A stretch of DNA of 64,000 nucleotides from Takifugu bimaculatus (GCA_004026145.2 CP034986.1:19107906-19171905); one strand, 5' to 3'. Counted from the first letter of the stretch, positions 1 through 14,603 are shown. Numbers and translations: made by a program. The notes: generated by a model not told the origin, from the sequence alone.

Positions 1-1075
1 GATACTTCTGCTACATTCCAAAGTTATATCCGCTGTCCCGGGTGTTTTGGACCAGATACTGTATGGTTCTATAAAGCTGGTGTGTATCTGACATTGATGC
101 ATGTCCCAGTTGCGTGTTCCCGGTCCTTGGCTGAAGCCGTGCGTGTGTCAGAGGCCACGGCCGGTGCTGAAAGCCTGATGGATGGGGTCCAGGGGGGTCA
201 CGGATTTCAGCTGTTGCTGGCCACATCACAAACCAGTGACCCCGCCGCACCCGACAGCTACCCTCGGGTTCGCGCGCCGCCTTTTTCACTTTGATTTTTT
301 TGCCGTTTTTCACTGTCACAGCATTTGGAGAGCTGAGACAGGTCGTGGCTGGAAAGTCCAGAGAAATTCTGGAGGGATTAGTCGCGGTGACTTGAGAGCA
401 TGATCAGTTTTCTTAGGCCAAGCGGCAGTGATGGAATGTCGCCACGTACATTTATTTAAGCAAACTTTAAGAGATTTATGTATGATGGCGTGTCACCAAA
501 TGTCTGACAGACAACACAAAAAAACAGAAGATGACAAAGAAATGAACATCTCATCCTATTAACCACAATGAGGTCATCAATGCTGACGGGAGCTGTCGCG
601 CCACGTTGGTTGGTCGTGTTGCCATGGTGACGGTTGGCGGGAGCGAGGATGGCTGATGGCTTGGTTGTGTGTGTGTGAGCGCTAGCAAAGAACAAGTTGT
701 TGCTTTTGTGGTTAAAGTGCCCCAACATTAAAGGGTGAATGGAAAAACAGAGAGGCGTCGGTACAAATGGATTTTTTAAACACAGAACAAGGCAGGAATA
801 TTGCACAGGATATGACATCGTTTCCAATATCAGCCCAACTGTGGAAATTCAATTTCACAGCTCATGAACAATATCAAACAAACACGGCGGCTCAAAGTGC
901 ACAACTCTCCAATGATACTGTATCAAAAGGTGACACGGTGCACTGAAGGAGAGCAGGTGGGTGAAGGGCAGGCTAAGGGCTGCCGGCAATCCATATCGGG
1001 ACCAATCTCCATATCCAGACCATTAAAACGGAGTATTAGTTAGTAGCCGTTCCTGCGGCCCATCTGAAAGCTTTC

Positions 1076-1090
1076 GGGGGGGGGGGGGGG
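1076..1090. repeat. G homopolymer (15)
   Basis: Uninterrupted G run followed by TT. Length may be affected by sequencing error. Confidence 0.85.
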
Positions 1091-4058
1091 TTACTGCTTT
1101 TCTAATGAACTGTATAATTAAACGAGGAGCTCCGTGCGGTTCGCCCGCTTCGAGGGCAACGAGACCTGAACTGAAGCGAATGGCAGCAGGTGAAGGACGG
1201 GAGGACGGATGGATAATGCTTTGGAATGTACCTTTAATGAAGACGATAAAAGCTGGGGGAGTGGGGGTGCACCGTGGTCACAGTGGGGGTGCACCAGCCC
1301 CACTCTACTCCACTCTAGTATTTTGGGGAGCTGCACGGAATCAGTTCAGATTCGGAGTCACACTCTCCACTCTGCCCTCCCCCGAGCGTGGCGTTTGATT
1401 GACACATGCTAACAAGCCCAGGGGCGTGGGCAGACTAGGTAATGCTAAAGGGAACACAGGCAGAGAATTCTCTCACCGCTCATGGTTCATGACAACCAGC
1501 CAGGGGGGGGACAGAAAACCGCAGAAGACGAGGAGTTGAGCATCAGGAGGATTTCTGAGGTCTCGAAGGACAGCTCCCCAACCTCAGCCCCAACATACAT
1601 GAGCTGTTTGAGTGTGAGCGCTCTCGCTCAAGGGCGCGGCTCTAGCTTTATCCACTGGAGGGTCAACTGGAAAGAGGCCGTTTCATCAGAGTGACGCTTT
1701 GAGCCTGAAAATCGTCTCAATGGCTGCAACATCTGGTCTCCCTGTAAACAATGTGTAGGTCTATGTGGTGTGGTTGGATGAACGCGACCAAGGAAACACA
1801 CATGCACAGAGTAACTGATTACACATGGAAGCATCATCTCAGTAAGATGTGTGTTGCAGCCGATTACCCGTGACAGCCTTTTCTAAAGCTTTTCTTTAAC
1901 GGAATTAATTAATTCTTGGCTCTTCCACTGCTACTGTTTATTGTTTTTGGCAGCAAACTGACCACAAGTACTTGAAGGAGGCTGTTTACTGCCTACTTAT
2001 TCTTTGAAGTAGAGCGAACGGCTGCTTAAGTGCTGTAAGTTGTTTAGTGCTCATCCAGAATGAAAGGTCGGACATGACATCTTTCCACAGCAGTTACTGG
2101 GGGAATTAAAGGATGGTGTTGGGCCTTGATTAAATCCTGGTAATGGAGATTTAATGGTCCTCTATTATTTAACACTTTTAAGTCTGATGCGATCCTAATT
2201 ATCGACCAGTAAAAGTCGGGCTCCTCACGCTTCCACTGTAAATGACATGTTGTCTTCTAATGTGGTTTTATCCTCTTTTTCTTTGGACGTTGGTTAATGT
2301 TTGTTGTCTTATTGATGAAATTGGTAAACGTAAGGTGTCAATTCTACTGACAACCGTCCATTTTCTACAACACTTGGCTCATGGCTTACTTTCTGGATAC
2401 AACTAAACCCTGGATCATCTTCTAAGAAGCCTGGAACACAGTTTAAAAGTGCTGGTAACAACATTAGGACCACTCATGTGCTGTTTTTGATTCTATCAAC
2501 GTGGTGCAACGGTGACAACACTGCTGATGAGCTAAAGTTTACAATCCTACTGTAATATTCATGTCGAAAGATCAGTTCCTGCAGAAAGAACAAAACTTTT
2601 AACAGTTGTGTGTGAGCCACTGTATTTTTACACATTAGGAAGCTATTTTGAGCTGCTGTGTCGCCACAGGATGGTCGGCAGCCGGCTGACGCTGTTGTTT
2701 ATTTAACTATCTATTCTGGTTTGTGAAGTCTGGGAGGATTTTTGTTTTTTTTTTTTTAAATGGTGGGAAAGCTTCTAAAGTAAAACTGCCTTAAAGAGAA
2801 AACTACACACAAACAGGCCTTTAGGCAAAATACATCGAATAAGCTTTTGTTATTGGTTTGAGATGAAGAGTAATACATGTATGAAATATTAAGTTGCATA
2901 TATGTGGATATGAATAATATTAGGAAGCCAATAAAGTACATAAGCCATTGTATAACCTGCATATGGAACATTTAAACTCAGATATGCTAAAATCAGATGC
3001 TAATATTTTCAGTCAGACATGAGCAATATTCTGACTTTAGTCATTAACAAACACAACATTCCATCCCTGCTGAAAAGTTCTGTTTCTCCTGAGTTCCGTT
3101 GCGTTATATAAACGCGTATCTCGATTCGACACACAGATAAATTGATCGAGCTCAGATCTGCTGGCTCGACACCTCTGAGGATTCCTTCTCGGTTCAGCCT
3201 TGCCGAAGGTCAAAGCGGTGGCAGAACGAGCCGACGCCCCGTCCCCGATGCTAATTAAACACTAAGTGAGAACACTAAGAAGAAAGCCCCCTCCACGCGC
3301 TAATTATTCCCCATTTCAAGTCTAATTTCACCAATCAGTGCGATCTTTCTTTCTGAGAGCAAATTAGGCTGTAATCATCTTCCAGCGGCTAATTGTCCGG
3401 GATGATTTAGGTGTTATCAGAACGTGGCTACATTTATCAGTCATCTCTCAGGGCAAACAGATCTGCTGATCGTGCTCAGAGACGCTAAGATGAAGCACAG
3501 AATGAATGTTTAAAAGTGATGACTCAGTTGGACGTAAATGTCCACAAGGACTGGGTGAGACGGAGGAAGTTCAAGTCCATTTAATGCAAAAGTGTATAAA
3601 AATCATGCATTTGTTTCACAGCAAGTTGGAATTAAACCCGCATCAGTGAATTTTCAGTGCAGTGACACCCAGATAATCATTTTGGTTTTCTCTGCTCATA
3701 TTCTGTTTGGACGTATTTTACAATTTAGAAGAAACGTGGACAAATATATCACAGATACACTAATACACAAATACTAATACACAAATACGCGGCATTTAAC
3801 ATTAAAGCAAATGCACATGAAGATGAAAGCGAAAACATACATGAGACAACAGGATGTAAAGGAAGTCAAGCACCAAATACATCAAGGACAAATAGACACT
3901 TTGAGGGGGTTACTTCCTGTTTCCTGTTTGTCCACTTAAACTTCCTGCCTCTGCCCAATCTGGTCCGATTGGTCAAGGTGATACTTCCTTATTTCCTTCC
4001 CTTTGCCGAGCTTGTACAGTGTCCAGCAGGCAAGAGCACAATTGTAATGTGGAATTCA

Positions 4059-4128
4059 TTTAATATAATAATAAATGAACTGCAGTTTAACAATAAGAAA
4101 TTTAAGTTCAAGCAAGATGATTTTTAAT
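4059..4128 (-). promoter_or_regulatory. Candidate polyadenylation hexamers of pard3b
   Basis: In transcript sense, ATTAAA occurs at 4128-4123 and again at 4064-4059, the commonest variants after AATAAA, at a plausible distance from the stop codon at 4302. No cleavage site or GU-rich element can be assigned firmly. Confidence 0.3.
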
Positions 4129-4301
4129 GAACATGGCCACACCCAAGCATGTATAAATAAATGGATTCTGTATATAGGTGCACTTTTGAGTCTTGCTTGT
4201 TAAACGTGTTACGATTTCATTGCTTTGTCCTGCTTGAATAGGTGAAAGGATCTCACTGGCAGCTGGGAACAGCTCTATCACACTTTCAGTGGGAAAGCTG
4301 A

Positions 4302-4674
4302 TTAGACTGCCCCTATCATGGGGTTCTTTCTCCTTGAGTCAGGCTGGTTGTCGTCGCTGTAGGCGTACCTGTCCGGGCTGGCGTAGCGGCCTGGACTGGC
4401 CTCCCCATACTCCTCCAACTGTCTCCCGGCTGGCTCGTAATATTGTCGTCCTCTGTGGCCCACGGTGGAGGTCGGGGGAACGTCCTGCCTTAGAGGGGGG
4501 CGCTGCCTGCCGACACTGGGAGACGAGGGACGGTACCGCTGGTTGTTGGGCTGCCCAGCTGACTGCGGGATCGGCATGCGGCTGGAAGCAGGAGGATCGC
4601 TGTATTGGCCCGGGAAAGGGCCGAGTTCCCTCGGCACGGGTCTGGAGTGTGTGGGATAATCATAAGGGTCCCTC
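4302..4674 (-). CDS. pard3b: pard3b terminal coding exon, C-terminus and TAA stop
   Basis: The acceptor is CCCGCAG before 4674, preceded by a C-rich tract. One leading base and 123 codons lead to TAA at 4304-4302. The C-terminus DSRRKNPMIGAV corresponds closely to mammalian PARD3B (DSRQKNPMTAAV), and RQRPPLRQDVPPTS matches the KGPFRQDVPPSP motif shared by PARD3 and PARD3B. The rest is rich in Pro, Ser, Arg and Tyr (PYDYPTHSR, GRQYYEP, SPGRYASPDRYAY) and is probably disordered. The free C-terminal Ala-Val could be a PDZ ligand, but this is inference. Confidence 0.96.
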
Positions 4675-7600
4675 CTGCGGGGGGGAAAAAAGTCTCAGAA
4701 ATTTAAATGACAACAAACGAGCCGCAGCAGCCGGAAAAACTGAATCCTGAGGAATTCAGGGTGGCCAAGCAGAGACGGGCAGGGACATAAACAAAGCTCT
4801 TCAACTTCTGACACAACAGAGGGGACCCTGGGGGGGGGGCGGGACAAATCACAAATAACTGAAATCAAATAACAGAAAAACGATGATATCCTGGAAGCTT
4901 GGCCAATGCTTATACTGGTTTTAACTGGTTTAGGGGAACCGTCCCCTGTTCATAAGTGAACGTTTCAAGGCTGCAGGATCAAGTTGTTGAGGGAAACGTG
5001 GATGGAGAGATGCCAAGAGATAAGAGTAAATGTCTTGGTAAGCATATCTGAGTCTGTGTGTTGAACCTGTGTGTGGAGGAATGTGTGGGTCTCGTGGGGT
5101 CGCAATAACGAGGCAGCCGGCTGGAAGTCTCTGGTTCCCTCCCACCCGCTCTGGGTGATTAGGGGCTAAACCCCCGGGTAAGGCGACACGCCAGCCTCGG
5201 AGAGACGGATGAAGAGAGAGAGGCAGAGAGGTGGGAAGGAGAGTGGGAGATAAAGAAAGGAGCAAATACAAGGGAGGGCTGCTCACCTTTCATTGGCCCA
5301 TTGAAATATTTTCCACCTTATGTGCTCTTTCCAGTGACATGCACATTTAGCTACAGCAAGTAACTAAATCTAATAGTCAGAGCTTCATCTGCTGACTCAA
5401 CTCTGCAGGCATGTGGTCACAAGTTAGCATGTTTTAAATGGGCAGCCGCGGAATTAACACAGGTTGTGTCTGTGACTTTAGCTCTGTTTCCACTGCAGGT
5501 ACTTATATCACTAAAAAAAATGATTCCCTCCTGAACTCCAGCACTGGCAGCCTTTATTTCATTTCTACAAGTGTCACTTGTTGGTGTTTTGTTCATTCAG
5601 TTAAGGCAAAAAGCTGAAGCAAGAGGACAGACGATGGGGTCCAGGCTCGAGTGGATTTGCTGAGGAAAAAATTTAGCAGATTGAGTTGGAAGAACATCCG
5701 ACAAGCTGGTGCAGCTAATTTTGGGGCGCACGCTCAAAGAAGTCCGGGACGATTTGAATAATCTTGGGCACAATAATCAGATAACCTTAACCATGCCACT
5801 GTACATCATCAGCCTGATTTGAATAGCTCTTCCAAAACTTTGAGTTTCACATTTGAAAACATGAAACTTGACAAATGATCAACTCAACTGCTTTTTGGCA
5901 CATGTAGACCCAAAGCAACTTTTAAAATGGCCATTAAATATGAATCAGCAACAGAGGATCGGGCTTTTCCCAGCCTTGAACAATGGCTCCCACTGTGGCT
6001 GAGCACACAGAGGCGTCGCTCGGCCTCTCCCTTGTTCTGCAGCGGGATCCCAGGGTTTCCTCTGACCAAGCCCCCCCTCCTCAGCTAAGCTCAGCACCTG
6101 TTGACTGGCCAATTAGAAGGACTCACTCACAACAGATTAGTCCGCCTGTGTGAGTGTGCGCTTTTACATATGCGCGCTTCCACTGAGGATATGCACGGAC
6201 CGTGGTGTGTGTCTGTGTGTGTCACAGATATCGGCGTGGTGTGTTTTCTATCAACTGCCCACCCAAATGGAGTGGCTGGGACAGGACACACAGGTGGTCC
6301 CGAGAATGAACAGTGCTGCCTTGTCAGTCAGCGCGTACAAACTCAGACAGGCATCCACAGAGGCGCTGCAGAGGTCTGAGATAAGAGGCAAACAGAAACA
6401 AGATGGAGGAATCGGAGAAAACTGCACTGGAGAAGATTCTTAAGTTGTGAGGCAGAAGTAAAGAGATCTAGAGGGAGAGACGAAGGTCAGACTTCTCATT
6501 AATCCGTATTAAATGGTGGGGGCACAAAGGGAACACCTGGGTCCTCAGAGCATCTCAGGGCCACCCAAACAGATGGGTGGCTCCCCTTGGTACTTCTAGC
6601 ACAGTCACCATTGACACACTGCCAAGTTTTATGTCCTCTCCATTTGTCATCATCTGCGGAATCTCAAATTTTTAATTTTTAAATACTCAAAGACACGTAT
6701 GAACCAACAAACCAGGAAAAGGGTCACGCACCAATGATCCCAGAAGGTAGTAAGAAACATCCAGTATCAAAACCAGATAAAAGAAATATATTCGGTGAAA
6801 TCGGGGAACAGCCAATGCTGTCGTATGTTGTGTGTCACCGCGGCAGCCCTGCACAAACTCTTTCTGAGGGGATCTTCTGTATGAGCAGATCCTGGAGATC
6901 TGCAACCGATTACAGTTCAGCATTAGATGGGTGCGTTTTATGAAAAACATTTTTAGTTATCGTTTTGAAAGTCAATTCCACAACAAAAGCGGGCGTGTGT
7001 TTGTGCTGCGGGGTGTGCAGGACAGATGGCTTTAGCTGTGTAATTATGCATCACCACACAGAACCAAGGCTTGGCTGGATACAAGGAAAAACAAGAAAGG
7101 TGTGACCAGAGAAAGGCCGAGTCCTGCTGAAATGATTTATTCAAACATTTTCTCTCCGTGTCCTTTTGTTTCAGTAGTTTTCTGCAAGACATGACCGCAG
7201 AAAAAGACTTATGTAGATCTTTTATCCAACACTAGTAGCAGTAAGCTGTCTGAGAGGGAAGAACTTTGGCTATTCTAAGCATTTGTTTATGCTGGCCGGC
7301 CCAGCAGCTGGGGCTTTAAGGGGGTCCACGGACCCCAGTGACCCACGGGATGTTCTTCATCCCAGTGTCCCACAGCTGGCTGCTGTCTGGTTGGCAGATG
7401 GAGGACTTGGAAAGTCCTTTCGTCCCTGTGTTTTCCTGGTGGTCCTTCCCATCCTCGAGGCGTCCTCGGAGCATGTCGAATGCCCGAGAGTGTTTGAACA
7501 TTTCATTGAGCAGATCTTTGTAAAAACTACACAAAACATCTGGGTCTTAGAGCTCACGTTTGTTTATCCTGTAACAATGGCCTCTGCTATGTATTTAAAG

Positions 7601-10600
7601 TCTGCTCGTGCATTCGTTTAAACAATGTGACCCACATGACTCAAATAAAGAGGAAAACGCAATCATGCACAATAAGTGAAGCGAATACGTAAACAGATCC
7701 CATGTTACTGGCGTTGCCATTTCAGACTTTTTTCCTGCAGCTGTTGCTTTGATTGAAACAAAAACACATTGTGGCCGATTTTGCTGCCACTGTGAATCCA
7801 ACTTGAAGAACACAGCACAACACGCAGAGTGCAAAGTTACGCTAAAAAGCAACACTTCCAAAAGTATGTTGAATCCATGAGTACTGCTGGTCTCACATAT
7901 GTTGGACAAGCATGAGCACCTAATGGGTATTTAGATGTCTATGAATGTAATATACAGTATAATCACGATAGAGACATGTAAAGGTGACTTAGCTTCCTTT
8001 AACTCTGTTTTAATAATGAACATTTAAAAAAAATACACCCAATGTTTAATGTGACTATGTTTAAATTATAATAGAAGGAATAATATACTTTACACTGATA
8101 GAGTGTAAAGCAAAGGCAGAGGAACAGATAGTGTGTGTGAGTGTATGCTCCTCACACAGCAGTGGTGCAGGGTGTGATATGAACCATAGGGACCAACTAC
8201 AGTGGAAAGCTGTAATGACACGCCGTGTAATACATCTGACTCGCACTTCGGCAACATCGGCACCACACTGCACCCTCGGACAGAGGATGTGTGTCTACTG
8301 GTGAAAGTTCCATCCATATTTCTGTGCATGTGAAGGTGTGGGAGTGTATATGATTACACACGCAACAGCAACAACTGTGAGACACCATCTGGGACTGGGA
8401 GCAGCGGCTTCTATTTAGCTCCCACTTTATGACAGTAACGGATCTGTGTGTGATAGCAGCGAGATGGATCTGGTGTGTGTGTGTGTGTGGGGGGGTTGTA
8501 ATGCACCTGCCCCGAGGAAACGGAAGGAGGAAATCTGTAACTCTGTGCCAATCCTAAACAGCTGGAAAACAAGCATGTGTCTCTGTCTGACTGCCCACCA
8601 ACATGTGGGTAGAGATGATGAAACAGAAGGCTGCAGCGTTTGTGGGAGTCGCTGATTTTACCTGTGCCAAAGAGGTTACCTGCCAGCCGGTGCTTGGTTG
8701 GTAGCAAAACAACTCAAAAAGTTATCAATGAATTTTAATGAAATTTCCAGGAAATGTTGGGCCAAGGAACAGATGGCTCCATTCTGGTGATGGATTCAAG
8801 AAGGACTGCCCTTTGATCTCCCAAAACCAAGGGGCTTTGATCATTCCTAAATATCTATATATACATCTTTATATCTCTCTCTCTATATATTTAAATGTCT
8901 CTCTCTCTCTGTGTGTATAGAGATAGATAGATATGCGTGTCACGTATATGTTTGCATGTATCTCAAATGATGGGGGTGTATTAAGTGTGCGTTATTCTTT
9001 GTTTATCTTTGTTAAGTGGTGCACATGCTCCGATGTCTACATGCATTCACCTAAATTACATTTGCACATTTAAGTTTGTTAAAGAAGATGGCAACCGAAG
9101 GCCCAGATGCATATGAAAGCATCTGGACCTCATGTTGGTTAGTCAACATGCAAAATACATTCATTACTCAAAAAAAAAACCCCAGCTGCTGCCGCTCACT
9201 GCTGTTCCTCCCACACACAGCCATTCATATGCATGCACACATGCTTCTGGGAAAAATGTTTAATGTGTCGCAATTAGGAGAGGCATCGGTGGAGTTACAT
9301 TAGAAAGTAGCTGGATTTAATGAATCAATCTGCCATTTGGGGCAATTAAACTAGTGGCCATTCTTTACGGATGACTCAGAGCCAGAATATTTCCTCTGCT
9401 ATAGAGTATGTGGCCACCAATTAGTTATTGTGATTAAAAACCATCTGATAATTGAACAGAGATCATTTACAAAACTGACATGTTGATAAGTATAGTTGGA
9501 ATTCTTTAGATTCATCCTTGCCGCATACAGGAAGTCTAACGAGCTCTGATGACGCCGAGTGCTACAGACACAGTCCAGACCCGAGTGGCTCCACAACAGA
9601 GGAAACCATTAGTGGCCCAGGCCACCGAGGCGGCCCTGTTAATCACAGCGGCCTATGACAGCAGCAGCGGGAGGAAATGGCGCTCACCTGCATTTACGCT
9701 CCTCATCTAAAAGGGCTCATGTTTACGCTGCTGCACACTGAGCCGTCTGTGCACGGCGCCAGTGGCAGGTAGCAAAGGTTCTGTGGGAGTCTGCGCTTTG
9801 AAATGAGAAGGCGCTGAGAGACGGGAGGCACCGGGGAAAACAGTATGTAAACCAAGAATAGGCACACTGGTGGACTTCAGAGTAGCGTTTAATAACTCTA
9901 CCATCACCGGGGTGATGTCATGCACATGCACATGCACATGCACATGCACATGCACATGCACATGCACAGGACTCTGCTGTTGTGACCATATAACCCTTCC
10001 CCCAAACCACACGCTCACTCACATCTGACGAGCTTCTTTGATGGACGAGTACTGTTATTACTGGTCTGATGCAGGTCTTATCTGCAAACTCACGTGCTAA
10101 AAATCTTTTGGGGGGAACGAGCCATTTCAGAAAGAGTGATGTGTGTGCTGCAGCCACAAGGGCAAATAAAAACTAAACGTAGTCCACGTTTATCTAATAA
10201 TCCATTGTGACAATAGTGGGTCATTTGAAAGCTTTTTATGGGTTCAAATGTTCCTCAAACAAACCAATTGGACAGCTAACTAGTTAATCAAACTAACTAA
10301 ATACCACTTATGAAGGCCTACACAATGATATGGCCAAGCTTTATTTCGAGAAAAGTTAATGAAATTATAACAGTAATCCAGAGGCCATGTGGAACTATTA
10401 TGTAGGAGGTCAAAGGGCAAATCTGGACATCACTGCTATATAAAGTAAAATACAAGTAAATAACAGAAACATGTTTTACTAGATTTTGCGCACAATGCGC
10501 ATAAATGTGATAGTTCAACTCTGCTTGTGCTCTATTCTGTCCAGAGAAAAGAACGTGTGAATCCTTCCCATCCTTCTGTGCTTGCAGGCTGAATGAGAGA

Positions 10601-13600
10601 AAGACTTGTACATGACAGCCTTTGTGTTCCTCACTGAGCCCATGTGGAGACGAGAGGCCTGTGCATCCTTTGATTTATTTATATAGCCGCAATTTTTGTT
10701 TTAGCGAGCCGAAACCTGATAGTTGGAGGGAAGAATGGATGGAGAGGAAGGACGAGGCAGGTAGGAGAACTGAGGAGAGGGGACAGAAAAATGGGGACAA
10801 GAGGACTGATGGAATCAGGGGAAAATGTGCAGATAAAGAGGACTTATTGTAAACACCGAGCCACTGGTGCCACAGCTGTGCATCTGACAGAGTCGGCTAA
10901 AGCCCTTTCATTTCCTATTTCTGATTCTATTACGGTTTTCTGGATCTGAGCACAAACACTATTTGCTGGACAAACATTCCTGCCTCTGCACACTTGGAGC
11001 GCTTTCTTTCATTAAAGGGCACCAGAATAGGAAAAGGGTCAGACTTCCTCTTGGGAAATCAAACCAACATAATCTACACATTGGTTTGATAGTGAAAGAA
11101 GGGTTCACATCACCTGTAAAACCTACAGGGGACAGCTGCCGAGGGGAAAAATTAAATGAGTTACAGAGACAATAACTCTAACGAAGTTTACGGTGCGTCG
11201 CTCAGCAGCTGGACAGCAGCAGGTGGGAAAACAGCTGATCAGCAGTGGCGCCGCGAGATGATTGGCCGTTAATCACGAAAACTGAGAATGCAGCGAGAAC
11301 ACAATTTGGTCGCTGACCTTGAAAAACCTACAGAGATTCAATGAGAGCTCCAAATGACAGATTCGAACAGTATTAATGCCAAAAGACGGAGTCCATGACA
11401 CCGAGCTGGCACACGGCCAGGGTGAAAGGGTTCACGAAAAGGCCAGAAAAGATGGAGAAAACCCCTCATGTCTGAATGTTGTGTTTAGCAAGGCGAGTTG
11501 AGGGTCCTTCAGCTACACTTTCCCACATACCAGACTACTCAGCATGTTGAGGACAATCAAAATGCTGCCCTCTGTTTTGTTAAGGTGGGAGCAGGGAGCA
11601 CTCAGGGAGAGTAGAGACCCTTGAACAATCACTTAGAACATTACCCAAAAAGGTCACCTAAGATGACTGACTGGAAACATGTGAGAAGTACGAGCTAAAG
11701 TTAGAGCGGTGTTAGGGCAGGTTCATGCTAACTTTGCCTTTCTATTATATAAAAAATGTCATGCTGAATGGGGCCTGTCTTTGCTTTGACAGCTCGACAA
11801 ATATTAATGGCAGATGCATCGTGAGACGTTCTGAGCGCTTTTTTTTGGAGGGTGGGGGGTAAAATGGCTTTTGTGTTTCGTATGAAATGGACCTCTAACA
11901 ACTGTGCTGCCTGCACAGGTCCACATCTTGTGAGCTCTCCATTGTCCAGATGTGACAACAGCTTCATGAGGCCAGCGGGGTCTCCTGCTTGAAGCTCTGT
12001 GCTCTCTGACTCGCTGGCCAGTGGCTTCACATTAATCACCCAATTATCAGCTGGGCCCAGCAGCGTGGCTGTGCCACACAGCCCCCTAATCCAATCACCT
12101 TGGGGGGAGTGTGCTGGGGGAGCTCTGATTGGATAACCCAGGGCTGGGTCGCCGCGGTCCTGACCTGCTCCTTTGACTTGGTAATGATGTTAATATTCTC
12201 CATATGGCCATGTGTGCGTGTGCATTCGAGTGTGTCCCCAAGCGATGAGGCCGTCCACAGGCTGAGTTGAACCCGGCATTAATGGCCGGTGGAGACGGAG
12301 GTAAGAGTCAGTGAAGCACTATCGGCCTCCCTGGGGCAAACCTCTTGATGCCACCACTTCCACTGCTTTATCCAAATCCGCCCTTTTCCAGCCCTCCGTT
12401 TCTGCTGCCGTTACTTGAGGCCAAGGCAAAGGTCCGCGTTCTCTACATCCGTACTTTAAGTGAGAATCAATCCTTCATGGCTAAAGAAGCTCCAGGCTGA
12501 GAAAACACACCTCTTGTCAGCAGTAGTGTGACATTTACTATTGATTAATAATATGGAGAAGATAAGAAGGTAACAGCCAGGTTCTGTTGTGTGACCAAAC
12601 CTGCTCACTCTCTAATAATATTAGAGAATAAACAAGCAATCATCATCTCCCCAGCAAGATTTACAGTGTGACTTATTTGTACACTGACAAAACATTAACA
12701 TAATATGACTGCTGATGTACCATCCGATCAATCAGGTTTCAGAGTTTAGAACACAGACTACATCAGAAAATTACATTATTAAATGGCTATACAGCCATTT
12801 ACAGGAAATGAAAACAATGTTACATCCAAGAGCTATCATCCTAATTTGAGACAAATTACACATTATTATATTAGCCAGGCCTAATAAGAACACTTCAGCA
12901 TTTAGTGACATAACAGGAAATCAGTCTGGCTTTCACCACTTGTAATTTCTCTGTTTACTGTATTGCCATCAATGAGGGGTTTTACTTTATCTCGTGTATC
13001 ATCCACACATACACAAAAACACACACCATTACAGCCACTCAGCATCACCCCCCCCGATCCTCACCCTCCAGCTGTGGCCCCAGCCGTCTCCGCACAAAGG
13101 CAGGCCAAATGTATGCTAATGAGAGCCAGGCCAATGGTGGAGCCGCACTCATTTTGAGAGGAAATGGCTTTCAATAATGGCGGCCCCCGGGGGGATTTTG
13201 CACAAAGTTCAGCTCCACTTTGAAAAACACATTTAATTCACTGCTGTGCCTGTGCACTCCTTCTCTCCTGTTCTTTCTTTTCCATCAGAGAAGAGGCACC
13301 GGAGAAGACTCTCGCCTCTGTATTTATGCGTGTGGACGGAGGAGTTCTGGGGACGCAGAGAGCTCGGAGTTTTCTTTATTACACCATTAGTGGAATGGAT
13401 ATTGCAAAACTCCATCTTGCACTTCCTCTCTGTCTCTCTCTGCTTTTGTGTTTGTGCTTGTGTTGAGACAAGTGTCCCCAGAAGCATGTTAAACTGGACT
13501 ATATGCATTTCAAACACATGATATCCTCTGGGTCTCTGGGCCCAAAATACTTCAAAGATGAGATGAACCATAAATAAGAAAGAGAATATTGTGGATTGAC

Positions 13601-14562
13601 ATTTTTTTAGAGCATTCTTTTTTCTGAGTCATCATAAGGACAATAAATTAGGAGACATATATAAAAATGAGTCTTGGCTTCATTTAAGTTTGGACAACTT
13701 TTGCCCTGCGCTAAATATTCGAGCATGAAAACAGATTTTCTTTGCATTATGGGGACGTATTGTAGTCAAGCCTGATGTAAGAGAAAAGCTCAGAATGTAA
13801 CCAGCTCCAGATATCATGGACATCTGTTAGTATGGCTATATGCTGCACCAGTGACATCAGTGCTCTGCTGTTGTACAAACGTCATGTTTCCACGTTTGTC
13901 TTGCCAATTGTGTAAATGACCGATGGCAAATAAAACCTGCCATTTTGATGGAGCAGCCGCTAGTGCTCACTTTCTAATCAAGTGTGCCTCAAACGTGGCT
14001 TCATTAAAATGGAATCAGACCCTGGCAGAAAGGAAGCAACTTCTTTGGGATGCAGGGCAGGAAACAACACCGATTTACATCAATTAAAAAGCATTTAAAA
14101 CAAATTCAAAAACAGAAAGTTCATGAATGGTTGGCTTTAGACTTAAAGGGGAGCTTTAAATATGTTTGGCTGTTATTACCATGAATACATTGATGCATAT
14201 TTTTCAGGAGACCTTTAGAGTTCTTTAAAGCCTCCCTCAGCCTGTCTGTCTCCATTTGTCTGCAAAGTTACAGTTGGCCAGTCTCCTTGTCCCCCTGCTG
14301 CCTGGTAATGTCCCCCCTTCGCCCACTCAGATTCTCGTCCCTCTTCAGCCAGAGCTGATGTCTGCGCTCCCTGGTGCCTGTCATATCAGGAGAGGCAATA
14401 ACCCGTGAAATAACTGTTCTTTTCCCCCACTCTCCTCCCTGCCATCCTGGTGTCCCCTCTATTTCCTAATTCTCCTCTCACTTTCTCCGCACCATGCCAC
14501 ACCACGCTCCACTTAACTGTTGGGCCATGTGCCTCACAGAGATGTCATTTACTCAGCATGTG

Positions 14563-14603
<41 letters not shown>

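Larger units (their letters stand above)
1..4301 (-). other. pard3b 3' UTR and downstream flank, no further gene recognised
   Basis: No stretch here shows convincing coding structure on either strand. The start of the pard3b 3' UTR must abut 4301. Two ATTAAA hexamers in transcript sense (4128-4123 and 4064-4059), 174-240 nt after the stop, are candidate poly(A) signals but cannot be confirmed. Bases 1-330 are relatively CpG- and GC-rich without a recognised product. A G15 run lies at 1076-1090. Bases 3230-3440 hold many TAAT motifs and look like possible conserved non-coding sequence. Confidence 0.6.

Noticed and set aside
1..330. GC- and CpG-rich start of the window as part of a neighbouring gene
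   Set aside because: Minus-strand frame of 102 codons has no recognisable motif and no splice-site pattern, so it was left as flank.
4289..4750. Plus-strand frame of 153 codons over the last pard3b exon
   Set aside because: Antisense shadow of a GC-rich exon; the minus strand matches the conserved PARD3B C-terminus.
9707..10157. Long His-Val and Cys-Ala repeat open frames on the minus strand
   Set aside because: They are translations of the CATGCA hexamer repeat, with no start context or flanking coding structure.
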